Below are positions 10,570 through 20,466 of a DNA stretch of 64,000 nt, one piece after another. Below the pieces are notes generated by a model. That model was not told the DNA's origin and searched no databases. It saw only the letters and a program-made list of their open reading frames with translations. The position numbers and the translations under genes were made by a program. Each line of letters starts with the position of its first letter. Positions within the stretch are counted from its first letter, which is position 1. The DNA comes from Clitoria ternatea (lineage: Eukaryota > Streptophyta > Magnoliopsida > Fabales > Fabaceae), in the NCBI GenBank assembly GCA_037962975.1, contig CM075673.1, positions 151,424,667-151,488,666 of the forward strand. The letters run 5' to 3'.

Positions 10570-12135
10570 TTATGTTGCGAAACCAAGCGACACGCGAGGA
10601 GGCGTGTTGCGGTGACGGGGCGGTTTATTTACACTCACAAACCTAACACCACCATTGCCAATCACGTGACTCGATGACGTGGCACTTCTCTGTTCCTCCA
10701 TCCCGCATTTCACTGGCTGTGGCCCCACACTAACCGCTTTCTCACATCGACAGCTCACCAACAAACCGTTCCCGCCTTTCCGCTTCCACTTCTCCTCCGC
10801 CGTCACCACCGAGGCTGTTTCGTCGTGGCCTTCTGCCGTCGTCACGCTCCACTCGATGCTCGCCTCGCTCGGCTCGTAGCATTCGGTTATTGTCGGAGTC
10901 GTCGATCCCTCGTCCATACTTCTTCGGTCGAAGAAGAACCCTGCCGTTGTCGTGGCGGCGGATGACTCATCGAACGAGTCTCTGCTGTTCCGGCGGTAAC
11001 CGGCGGGGTAAGTTGACTGCGTTGCGGAGGAGAAGCTCTCGATCTCAAAGAGATCGGAGCTCGCGTCGCTTGCCGCGTCGTCGTCCACGACGACGGCGCG
11101 TGGCTTCTGTGGGAAATGGAAGTTCATCGGCGGCTTCTGTTCAACGACTTCATCTGGTGGTCGAAAAACCTCCAGCGAATCTCGAGGCGGATCGTCTTCG
11201 AGGACGCCGTTTGGCGCTTTCAGTTTCGTAATCGTAGGGTTCGGATTCAGCACAGGGAAAGTGAATCCATCGGTTAAAGGTAGTTTCATAGAACTCACAA
11301 CTCTCTGAGAATTAGGGTTTTGGAATCTCTGTGACTTTACAAACGTTGTTGGTGATGCTGGTGCTGGTGCTGTTTGATGATCCAGAATCCAATTGTTCGG
11401 TGTGATGATGTGATTATGAACCTTGATTTCATCGTTTTCTTGTCTTTTCAGAGAGCAGTAATCTCTTTCTGGTGGAGGTAGTGTTTCGGATTTAGGTTCT
11501 GGTGTTGTTATTTCTTTGACTTGAACCGATTTTTTTCCTGTGCAAGGGCATTTTCTTCTTAGAAGCCAAATAGGTTTGGAGAGTGATGTTCTGAGTTTGT
11601 CGTTGAGGCGTGTGGTGTTTTGAGGGTTTTTCATGGACACTGAGATTGCGCCTGGTGGATGAGATAACAACCCGGCCTGGCTGTTCCAACTTGCTTCTGA
11701 GGAAGCCGTTGGAGTTGCTGCGTGGAATGAACGCGCTCTGTAGTTTCTGATGTTAGCGTAGCCATCCACTGAGGATGAAGCAGAGGAGTATCTGCTGGTG
11801 GTGGTGGTGGTGGTTTCTGTGATGACTTCACCACTTCTCTCTGGAATTCGTTCCATGTTGTTGTCCAATGGGGACACTCTACTGATGCTAACTTTTTGGA
11901 TGTTGTCATTCATAGTGGGGGCAGTGATGGTGGTGCTTACTTCATTGAAGTACTTGTGTGCATCGAAAATGCTAAGCTCAGAAGTGGTGTCTTCAAGAGC
12001 TCTAGTGCTAGTGCAAAGTGTAGGTGTAGATCCAGCGGTTTGGTGATGAATTGGCTTGTCGGGTATGAGATGGGATGAGAAAGATGCATCCTTATCTCTA
12101 TCTCTCAGGGTCTTCATAACTGTTGATCTTTCCAT
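10570..12135 (-). CDS. PKS: Phytochrome kinase substrate (PKS) family protein
   Basis: A complete 521-residue single-exon ORF, ending in TAA at 10570-10572. PKS proteins are plant-specific, plasma-membrane-associated regulators acting downstream of phytochrome A and phototropin in phototropism, hypocotyl growth and leaf positioning. Short blocks typical of the family appear in the expected order: ELSIFDAHKYFNE (about 53-65), EASWNSQAGLL (147-157), KCPCTGKKSVQV (195-206), RDSLEVF (318-324), SDASSDLFEIESF (356-368), CYEPSEASIEWSVTTAEG (419-436) and LLVSCRCEKAVSVG (458-471). The two cysteine pairs (CPC, CRC) could be lipidation sites, which is inference. The protein is otherwise Ser/Thr/Pro-rich and likely disordered, and is longer than Arabidopsis PKS1 (about 439 residues). 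The first ATG opens the frame; Met7 is an alternative start. The coding region is clearly GC-richer than its surroundings. The exact paralogue number cannot be set from sequence alone. Confidence 0.9.
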   Translation of the reverse strand: MERSTVMKTLRDRDKDASFSSHLIPDKPIHHQTAGSTPTLCTSTRALEDTTSELSIFDAHKYFNEVSTTITAPTMNDNIQKVSISRVSPLDNNMERIPERSGEVITETTTTTTSRYSSASSSVDGYANIRNYRARSFHAATPTASSEASWNSQAGLLSHPPGAISVSMKNPQNTTRLNDKLRTSLSKPIWLLRRKCPCTGKKSVQVKEITTPEPKSETLPPPERDYCSLKRQENDEIKVHNHIITPNNWILDHQTAPAPASPTTFVKSQRFQNPNSQRVVSSMKLPLTDGFTFPVLNPNPTITKLKAPNGVLEDDPPRDSLEVFRPPDEVVEQKPPMNFHFPQKPRAVVVDDDAASDASSDLFEIESFSSATQSTYPAGYRRNSRDSFDESSAATTTAGFFFDRRSMDEGSTTPTITECYEPSEASIEWSVTTAEGHDETASVVTAEEKWKRKGGNGLLVSCRCEKAVSVGPQPVKCGMEEQRSATSSSHVIGNGGVRFVSVNKPPRHRNTPPRVSLGFAT

Positions 12136-12221
12136 TTTTTTAAGTGGTGTTGTTTGAATAAAATATGTTTGTGACTGAAAAAGCTGAGGTATATTGCATT
12201 TGAAATTTCTCGTTGTGATGC

Positions 12222-12234
12222 TGATATATATGTG
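12222..12234 (-). promoter_or_regulatory. Possible TATA box of the PKS gene
   Basis: On the minus strand ACACATATATATCAG lies about 90 bases before the PKS start codon, a plausible spacing for a plant TATA box plus 5' UTR. AT-rich context makes this weak. Confidence 0.3.
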
Positions 12235-13654
12235 TGTTCAGGTTCTGTACTAACTTGTCCTGACACCAATTATGAAGCAGTAAAAACTAGAAACATCTTA
12301 TGCCATTCTCAACTTCTTTTTTTTTTGTAAAAAAAAATTCCTTTATAATGAAACAAATTCCCAACCTATGATCTGCCTCACACACTTTCTCGGTGTATTA
12401 TAAGTAAACAACAAAAGTCTGAACTTTTTTAAAAACATAATATATATCCTAACTAGATTATGATATCTGGGTAGATAGAGTGATGGAAAGCCAATTATGT
12501 AGGATGCTTCATCATTTGGTTGCATCATGGCCATCTGTTAGTAGCTATCTATGTCTACTGATTTAATCATTGAAAAGAAGTTTGATGGCTTTTGATTGTA
12601 ATTAAGCTAAAGATAACTGTTGCTTTGGGTTAGCACGGAGCACAGGAAAATATATTAATATAAAGGAGCACAGGAAAATATATTAATACAAAGGAAGGAA
12701 GGTACAACCAGAAAAATAGAGAAATGATATTTATAAAACATGTATAATGTTATATAAGGAAAGAAATATGACATAAGTTGGATGATGTGATGGACCTCAT
12801 GGACAGAGATAGAGAGAAAAAAAACTGTTGATGTTGTATAAATTTTTGTTGTACACATAATAGATTTTGAGAAATATTTACTTTACTCTGCCTAATTTTT
12901 TGTAGGTGGATGATTCTCCATGTCAGTTAAGTTTTTATTTGGTACATTCAATTCAGAGTATACTACTGAAATAGAGATGTACTAGATCTTGCAGATTCCT
13001 CTTGGGATTCATGGTTGAACTACATATCAGGGAGTTAATTGTGCAACAAATTGGATGCCACACCCCAACTTAAATTGGTAGGTACGAGGTAGAGATATCA
13101 TACATGTACAGGATATCATCAAAGCATAATTAACATCACTCTAATTAGGATTTTCTTTGATATAAGCATTTTAATCTCCTCATTGGCTTCTGTTACTGTT
13201 GTAACTCAATTAGCTATAAACAGCTATGTACAGTCCAAATTTGTACCTTGGAATGACAGAAGAATGTTAGCTCTGTGCTATGCTGTTTGCCTTTTATGCC
13301 CCATAAGACTACAGAATCCAGAGTCTAGAGCAATCAATGTTACTATTTCAGAGACCTAAAAATTTTTGGAATCCTTTATTTCTTGATGTATTGTTTCCCA
13401 ACTCAAGATCTGTGACTACATCTCCTGTTCTTTTCCCTGTTTTAAGTAAATTTCCACTTCATGTGGGCGCCTGATAAGTTTGGTGGCGTTGAAGCAATAA
13501 AGTAGGCAAGGAAGCACGTCCTATCTGACATCAAACATCAGCCAGGTAGCAATTGAATGTGTGAGGGTCCATTACATTTGACATTCAGGGAAGAAGGTAT
13601 GTCTGAACTCTTGGGAGACCATAAGGAACTGTCTTTATGGCCCAATCAATTATC
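12235..13654. other. Intergenic with a TATA box and GTAC cluster
   Basis: No protein gene is seen. A 28-bp direct repeat is described separately. Six GTAC tetramers occur between 12942 and 13246 (12942, 12979, 13082, 13106, 13228, 13243) and a TATAAA at 13215-13220, upstream of the hairpin at 13655. GTAC is the core bound by SPL7-type copper-response factors; whether that applies here is inference. Confidence 0.35.
12637..12692. repeat. 28-bp tandem duplication
   Basis: Two adjacent copies of GGAGCACAGGAAAATATATT followed by AATAYAAA, differing at one base. Confidence 0.9.
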
Positions 13655-13740
13655 AGAGGTGGATTGATTTGCGAAGCAGTGCATGGTGGGTCACTATTAA
13701 ACTTCTAGGTAACATGCACTGCTTTATTGCCCGCCTTTAG
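13655..13740 (+). ncRNA. Candidate microRNA-like hairpin
   Basis: AAGCAGTGCATG (13674-13685) and CATGCACTGCTT (13713-13724) form a perfect 12-bp stem closing a 27-nt loop. An outer stem pairs AGGTGG (about 13656-13661) with CCGCCTT (13731-13737). The arms recall miR408 and its star strand (ATGCACTGC..., AAGCAG.GCATGG), but the 3' half of the presumptive mature strand does not fit miR408. It is not a confirmed member. A TATAAA lies about 440 bases upstream, with GTAC motifs around it. It could equally be a chance palindrome. Confidence 0.3.
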
Positions 13741-15324
13741 ACATTTCATGCATGGCTCTTGAGCAGGTGGTGGTCCTCATTTTGCCTTAGAACAAGATTT
13801 TGGTTACATTCTTTTTATCAGATAATATAATATATTCTTTTTACTCCTTGGTTCTTTAACTCATCAACATCTTCTACTTTACTACATTTTAACACGGTTG
13901 ATATTGCAGAGTGATACAAATTGATGTTACTGTTTGTTTAGTGAAAAGGGATGTTGCCTTGTACACATGGGACACAAAGCACTACTATTTTCTTATTATA
14001 TATATACTTTGTGTTTGTTTCTTCTATCTTCTTGATAATCCTGTTAAGCGGGGACTAAGAATCTCTTATTCAGAACCATCTTGGTATGTACATTGTGTGT
14101 GTACCTAACCTACTTACATAGAAGTTTGAGGAGACCCCTTGTTTCAAATTTGTTTATGTTGAAATGTGTAAAAGCTTAACGTTGTTATAAAATTGAACTA
14201 AGACCCTTGCTTTGCAGTGCACGGTTAACAAAAATGTAAAAAAAGAAAGTAAAGAAAAACAACTCAACTTGTAAAACAAAAAGAGTAAGATTTTGAGTTT
14301 GAAATTTTATGTATGTAGAAAATCTTTATTGAGAGTCTCATGTGTCATTATTTAGATATGTGCTGTGAGACGAACATGACCACTTTTAAATAAGGATATC
14401 TATTAAAAAAAGTAAAAATTAATAATTGGAGAAAGTTTTACAACACAAATTTTATATAATTAAGGTAATATTAATTTTCATAGACTAACTTAAAAGAAAT
14501 TTTCATTAACAAAATTTAAACTGAAAAAGATGTTGAATCTAAAAGTACGAAAAAAAGGGCAAATGTGTGATTTATGAAGTATTCTCAAATATTTTCACGT
14601 GTCGGTCTTTGCTGATTTTTCTGTTCTTCTTCCCTCAATTGGCTTTTTCTCAATCTGTCATATCATACTCTCGATGGTTGGTTGGGACTTTGGGAAAGAT
14701 TAGTGGTCGCCATGCAGCTGTGAGAATTATCTGTTGATGTTCCAGGTAACGGATTTTGGTTGCCATAAGTATAAACTCTATTATTAATTTGATTCTCATC
14801 AAACCCCCAACCAGAAAATGAACATCATAATATCTTCATTATTATTTCATTTTCTTGTCTCACATGATAATTAATTTCTCCCAATTAACCCAAGGTGTCC
14901 CTTCGATGCGGGTGGTAGTAATCTTTACACACAAATCACAAAAGATTCTAGTGAAAATCTTCTTTGAGAGAGAAGTGATTAGTGTAAAGGATTGTTTTTC
15001 TTATATGTACCAGAAGGTAAGATCAACTTTTAGTTTTGCTTGCTACTGTTACGTGCACGTGAGCTGTCTGTTTTGAGTAACAAACAAACAATAATGTCAG
15101 ACTGTTTGAACGTGACACTGACACGAGATCATAGTTAATATGGAGCACAGAGTTCGGTAAGGAGGGTGATTAAGATGACCAATAGTCCTTGAAAAAGTTG
15201 CGGAGGATTTTTTCTCATCCTCGATTCAACTGTTCTTATTTTATTTTTTGATAATTCAAATTCTACGATTTATGTATGAACTGTTCGAGTTCAGATCCCA
15301 ACTCTTGTTTTTAAAATCTGAAGG
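13741..15324. other. Intergenic, nothing firm
   Basis: Short ORFs at 13911-14108 and 14855-15076 show no domain. A G-box-like CACGTG occurs near 14597. The 8-bp target duplication TCTGAAGG (15317-15324) marks the border of the hAT-like element. Confidence 0.45.
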
Positions 15325-15748
15325 TAGGGGTGGTAAGTCCCTTGAATCCCGTCATAATATGAGTTAGGTTGGGTAAAAAAAAAATAGGTCAAAAATATGA
15401 TCTAATTTGTATTTTACGTGAGCAAGTTCATTTTTGTTTAAATTATGTATATTATCTTTTATTTTAAATTTATAGTTTTTAAGGCTTTTTTTTATAAAAA
15501 ACTTTAGATATAAAAATTAAAATTTACCTTTTTAAAAATTGTTTTTTATAATTAACCTAATTTATTTTATTAAAAGTTTAAATAAATTATATTTGTATTG
15601 ATGAAAACAAAATTTTATTATTTATATTTTATAATATTATATTATTAAATTTATAATAACATATATAAATTAAGAAAATAAGACATGCAAATGAAAGGAA
15701 ATGCTTTAGGATCGGCACAGAGAAATGAAACAGAAATATAGCCTCTTT

Positions 15749-15749
15749 A

Positions 15750-15795
<46 letters not shown>
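15749..15795. repeat. (CA)n(TA)n microsatellite
   Basis: About 22 bp of CA repeats run directly into about 25 bp of TA repeats, within the left part of the hAT-like element. Confidence 0.95.
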
Positions 15796-15798
<3 letters not shown>

Positions 15799-16007
15799 TT
15801 TATTTTTGTAATATTTTAATGTTGGTCCGACGAGTTGGGTCGGACTGCATAAGACCTATTTTTGATAGGCTAAAATTGTAACATTTCGTGTTTTTATATT
15901 TAGAAAAAAATGAATAAATGTGGAAATAAATTTAAAATATGAAATTTGAGAATATGTGGCATTGATGTAAATTCAAAATGAAATAAATGGGACAAAATAA
16001 GATTTTA

Positions 16008-16075
16008 TCTGACGTGTAACGTCAGAGTGGCGTGTAGCGTCGAGGTGAAATTTTGGATCTGACGCGTAGCGTCAG
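16008..16075. repeat. Short covarying palindromes, cluster 1
   Basis: TCTGACGTGTAACGTCAGA (16008-16026) and CTGACGCGTAGCGTCAG (16059-16075) are perfect inverted repeats around a GTA centre. The T/A to C/G difference between them is compensated on both arms. An imperfect third copy lies between them. Confidence 0.8.
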
Positions 16076-16745
16076 CCTCACGATTAAAATTTAAAGTCCA
16101 GAAACAGCTACGCGAGACAGAGAGAAGAAAAGAGAGCTTAAGTCGGTTCTCTCTCTTCTTTTTCTTCCCCAAAGATTAAAACCATGAATTAAGCTTAAAT
16201 TAGCGTTGAAACTTGGAATTAAAAGTGGATTGAAGAAAGAAAACATGAGGTAAGCCCTTGAAATCCTTTAATTTTTAGTTTTGGTGAAGGTTTTCTTCTA
16301 TTTCTAGTTTTCTTTGAAATCTGAATAAGCTTTGAAATTTGAGATTTATGCATCAGTTAAAAAGTCCTTTATGACTCTTAGATGAGAGTTTAAGTGATGG
16401 AATTGAGTTTTGTCTCATGTAATTTATAAATAAAATGTTGGAGGTTTGATAAAATTAAGAGTTTCTTGGAATAACTAATAGTTTTAATAAAAGTAAGCTT
16501 ATGGAGCTTTAAGAATTGACTTTCAAGTGTTTCTTAAGTTAAGATAGAATTTTGGTGGTTAAATTCCTAAATCCCTTTTTATAAATTTGGTATATTTAGT
16601 GTTCTTGGCGTATCGATGCTTGCGGATAATGGAAGAGCGTTGGAATTGAGGTAAGGGAAGTATTGTAGTATATATTTGAGTAAGGTTATATGAGTTTTAT
16701 AGTATGAAATGAGTTTAGGCAATTATATGAATTATATATATAAGA

Positions 16746-19342
16746 TGTGACGTCCTACGTCAATTTTACATTTAGTTACATCCGTTTAATTATTTTTCAC
16801 AATAAATTTTTTGCGTTTACTGATAGTTAATTAGATCCTAATGTAAAACAACATTTATTTTTCTTAAGCACACTCAAAATAATAAACAATAGGAGATAAA
16901 TCAAATAATGAAATGGATTTAATTAGAATAAGCGGAAGAAGAAAACAAACCCATGAAGGTCGCTTAGGCGAGTTCCGACTCGTTTGAGCGAGTCCTACAT
17001 TTTAAATCTGAGCGAACTACGGGACAAGCAAGGAAATTCATAACAATTCAGTCTTTCACTCGGAAATGGTCCTCTCGGTCATATCTCACCCGGGAACATC
17101 CTAACCTTCCTTCACTCGGAAGGGGTTCCCTCGGTCATGCCTCACTCGGAAACATCCTAACCTTCCTTCACTCGAAAGGGGGTTCTCTCAGTCATGCCTC
17201 ACTCGGAAACATCCTAACCTTCCTTCACTCGGAAGGGGGTTCTCTCGGTCATGCCTCACTCGGAAACATTCTGACCTTCCTTCACTCGGAAATGGATCTC
17301 TCGGTCATACTTCACTCGGAATCATTCTAACCTTTCTTCACTCGAAAGTGGATTTCTCAGTCATACTTCACTCGGAAACATTCTAACCTTTCACTCAGAA
17401 GTGGTTCTCTCGGGCATACCTTACTCGGAAACATTCTGACCCACTCAGAAGAGGTTCTCTCGGGCATACCTCACTCGGAAACATCCTAACCTTTCCCTCA
17501 CTCGGAAGAGGTTCTCTCAGTCATCCCTCACAATTATTACAAAACCTGCCTATAGCAATTTATCATTCACTTCTACTATTGGCTCCGTGCCAATATATAT
17601 ATATCAAACTCATAGAAATCAACACCGACCACATTAACATCATTACCATACCACTTCAGCAACATGAATTCATGTCCACATTAATCAACATACCGATTCT
17701 ATATTAGTTCAACACACAAGCAACATGTTATGGCATCACATACACAAAAACTCATTATACATTACACACGGAATTCATTTTATAATTCCTCGGTTCCTTG
17801 GCATCAATCCTCTGCTTGGCGCACCTCCAGGGCTCCAACCTCTTCCCTGTCACTGGTTACTAAATTGAAAGAAAGCCACAGCAAGGGTGAGTGTTTGGCA
17901 TCATAATTTATCTAGAACGGAAATTAAATAACAAAATACGTGTATATAAACTCCATCCGACTGCTTTATCCACAAATTGCAAATCACACTCGGCAAATAT
18001 AGCAAATCACACTCGGCAAATATAATTAGGTACGTACACCATCACACAATACTAATAATTCATCAATTATCACCACTGACTCTCACACAAAATTGACGCC
18101 TAGTATCCGGATACTAAAGGATCGGCCTTCAGCTGGGGGTCCTACTTGACACCCTGTGAACCCTGCTTGGTCCACCGAGTCCTGCTTGACTCTCCACCTC
18201 AACCACTGGGTCCTACTTGACCATTGGGTAGCTCAACTGGGCACAAAAACCACGGGAGCCAGAAACGAGGGGCTATACATACCGTCGGTCGTCCCACACC
18301 ACACAATCATACATATATAATTCACATTCCTCATATCATATCACAAGTGGCCATCAACAACAGCACATACTCATCAAATGGGCGACCTACTTGTCAAGCC
18401 CGCCATCACATTGCCACTATACACATCAATTCATCACAATGTATAACGCTTTAATCTCACAATCACCATAAACCATACACAATTCACATTCATACATACA
18501 TACACATGCAATTATCATCCAACAATCTTTCTTACTGTTTTAATACTTAGCTCGGCGACCCGAACCCAAAATACGCACCTATTCTAATTAATTACAACCC
18601 GAACACCCCCTTACCTCGATTCCAAGCTTCAAAGATCTGTTCTTGATGCCGATTGCGTCCTCTAAGTGCTGGGTTTAAGGTTCCACCTCCGAATTCAACA
18701 CCCGCTTTGTCACTCGGTCCTCCAACGTTCGTTTCGCTACCTATGGAGGTCGAAATGCAAAACCCATAAACGTGATATTACCCTCATTGTTTCAAATACC
18801 GTTTTTTAGGCTCCCATGCACTGGAGGAATGGAAAATTGAAGCTTCCCCCACCATGCATGGCCATCGGCTAGAGAGAGAAAATGAAGAGGGAGAAAGATG
18901 ACTCAATCTAAAGGGTCCATTGAACTCACCTTGAAGTCACGATCTCGGAAATGGGGTTATTTTGAAGTTTTGACGCGAACAGAGTCTTTCCTTGGAGCAT
19001 GCATCTCTTGGCAGTGAGAGGAGAAGAGAAAGAAGAAGAAGAAGTCGCGTGAAATGAATGAGGAATGAGAAGGAATCTTTATTATTTAAGACTCAGGGGC
19101 AAAACTGTCTTTTCCCTATTTCTTTTATAATTTCATTGAAAGTTTTAATTAAACTTTTACCTCCTTCTAATTTCATCTCATTTAACCTTTTTGTAATTAA
19201 TCAATCAATAAATTATTTATTTCCATACTAGTTAATTATTTATAATTGCCTAATAATTCATAAAAATATCAAATAAATCTCTAAAATAATTATTAATATT
19301 TTTCGCTCATCATAATTTTACTAAAAGATCAGGGATGTTACA
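16746..19342 (-). mobile_element. Nested gypsy-type solo LTR A
   Basis: It begins TGTGACGTCC and ends AGGGATGTTACA, flanked by the perfect 5-bp duplication TAAGA (16741-16745 and 19343-19347). At 2,597 bp without gag-pol it is best read as a solo LTR. The palindrome AGTATCCGGATACT at about 18113-18126, with nearby ACTGACTCTCA and GGGTGAGTGTTT, matches in reverse complement the host LTR around 20044-20085 and 20410. This copy therefore lies in the opposite orientation to a relative. The 56-bp minisatellite at 17048-17532 is part of it. Confidence 0.8.
17048..17532. repeat. 56-bp minisatellite rich in CTCGG
   Basis: About eight and a half head-to-tail units of 56 bp with the layout CCTTCACTCGGAAG..., CTCTCGGTCATGCC, then TCACTCGGAAACATCCTAAC. 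The first units are full length. The last two are shortened and more diverged. No spacer/repeat structure of the CRISPR kind is present. Confidence 0.9.
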
Positions 19343-19347
19343 TAAGA

Positions 19348-20466
19348 GTACATGGTTTAGGATGCGTTTATGACCACATAATGTATACGGCGATTATGAT
19401 TGGTGGAATGATAATTCGTGCGATAAGAATGATGAATAGGATGAGAATTGAAGTATAAATTATGCCTAGAATGGTGTATGATAGATAGTAATGAAATATT
19501 GAAATATATGTGATATGGATGACATGAAATTGTTCTTGATGATAAATATGATTGAGGTCCATGAGATTTATATATTGCATGTATAAGGAAAATGATGAGT
19601 TGTAATTATGTAATATGAAATTATGGTGAAATGAAATTGTTGTTATTCATATTTGATGAATGTTATACATGAATGTTATGTGATGTGAATGATATGAAAT
19701 TCAATGTTGTTTATGATTTTAATTGTGATAATTAAGAAGATGGCTTTTACGTCGATTAATGGCTTTTATGCCGAGTGATGGCTTTTGTGCCGAGAACTAT
19801 GTATTATTGATGAGATTAATGATTATATGATGTATATACATGTGATGTGGTATGGACAACCATTCGGTATGTGTTACCCCTCGCTTTTGGCTCTAGTGGT
19901 CCATGTATAGATCCCAGTTGAGCTACGCAGTGGTCCAGGTAGAGACCCAGTTGTTGAGGTGGGGAGTCGGTGTGTGGCTCGGTGAACCAGGTAGAGTTCA
20001 CGGGATGTCGGTGAGTGACTCCCAGCTGGTGGATGCTCCGTTAGTATCCGGATACTAGGTGTCATTATATATAATTTGACCATGAGAGTCAGTTATGAAT
20101 GATTTTGATTAATGGCATTGATTTGTGATATGTATAAGGTATTTGAAATTGATTGGGAATTGTAATAATCATGAGTATTGAGATTTGATTATGATGATAA
20201 GTGACTTATGAAAGTATGATCAATTTGTGATAATGATGTTAAATGATATGATATGAATATCGTGAAAGTATGAATGATGATTTGAGGAGATATGTTTATA
20301 TTGGAAGTGGTTAGGGAAGGACTATGGGATAGATAAGCGATGGGGATGTGTGAGCTCCTCCAGGTGATATTGTTCTTAATTCAATTATCTGCATTGTATT
20401 ATAATGCTAGATACTCACCCTTACTTTTATTCTTTCAGAAACGAAAAGAAGGGATATTGCGGAGGC
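19348..20466 (+). repeat. Middle piece of the host LTR (15877-24334)
   Basis: This stretch resumes the interrupted LTR after nested copy A and ends at the target site GAGGC of nested copy B. It holds AGTATCCGGATACT at 20044-20057. Three variants of a phrase meaning ATGGCTTTTRYGCCGA lie around 19740-19790. No gene is present; the small ORFs on the minus strand (19368-20083) are incidental. Confidence 0.65.

Noticed and set aside
10453..11231. Plus-strand ORFs opposite the PKS gene (10453-10677, 10679-10879, 10890-11231)
   Set aside because: They are antisense shadows of a GC-rich coding region whose minus-strand frame has clear family motifs.
11492..12078. Other ORFs overlapping the PKS gene (11492-11689, 11631-11909 minus; 11798-12078 plus)
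   Set aside because: Out-of-frame readings of Ser/Thr-rich coding sequence, with no independent support.
13252..13285. TGACAGAAGAATGTTAGC, resembling miR156/157
   Set aside because: Only the first bases agree, and no complementary arm is found nearby.
17048..17532. CRISPR-like appearance of a regular repeat array
   Set aside because: Units are contiguous without unique spacers, and the genome is a plant.
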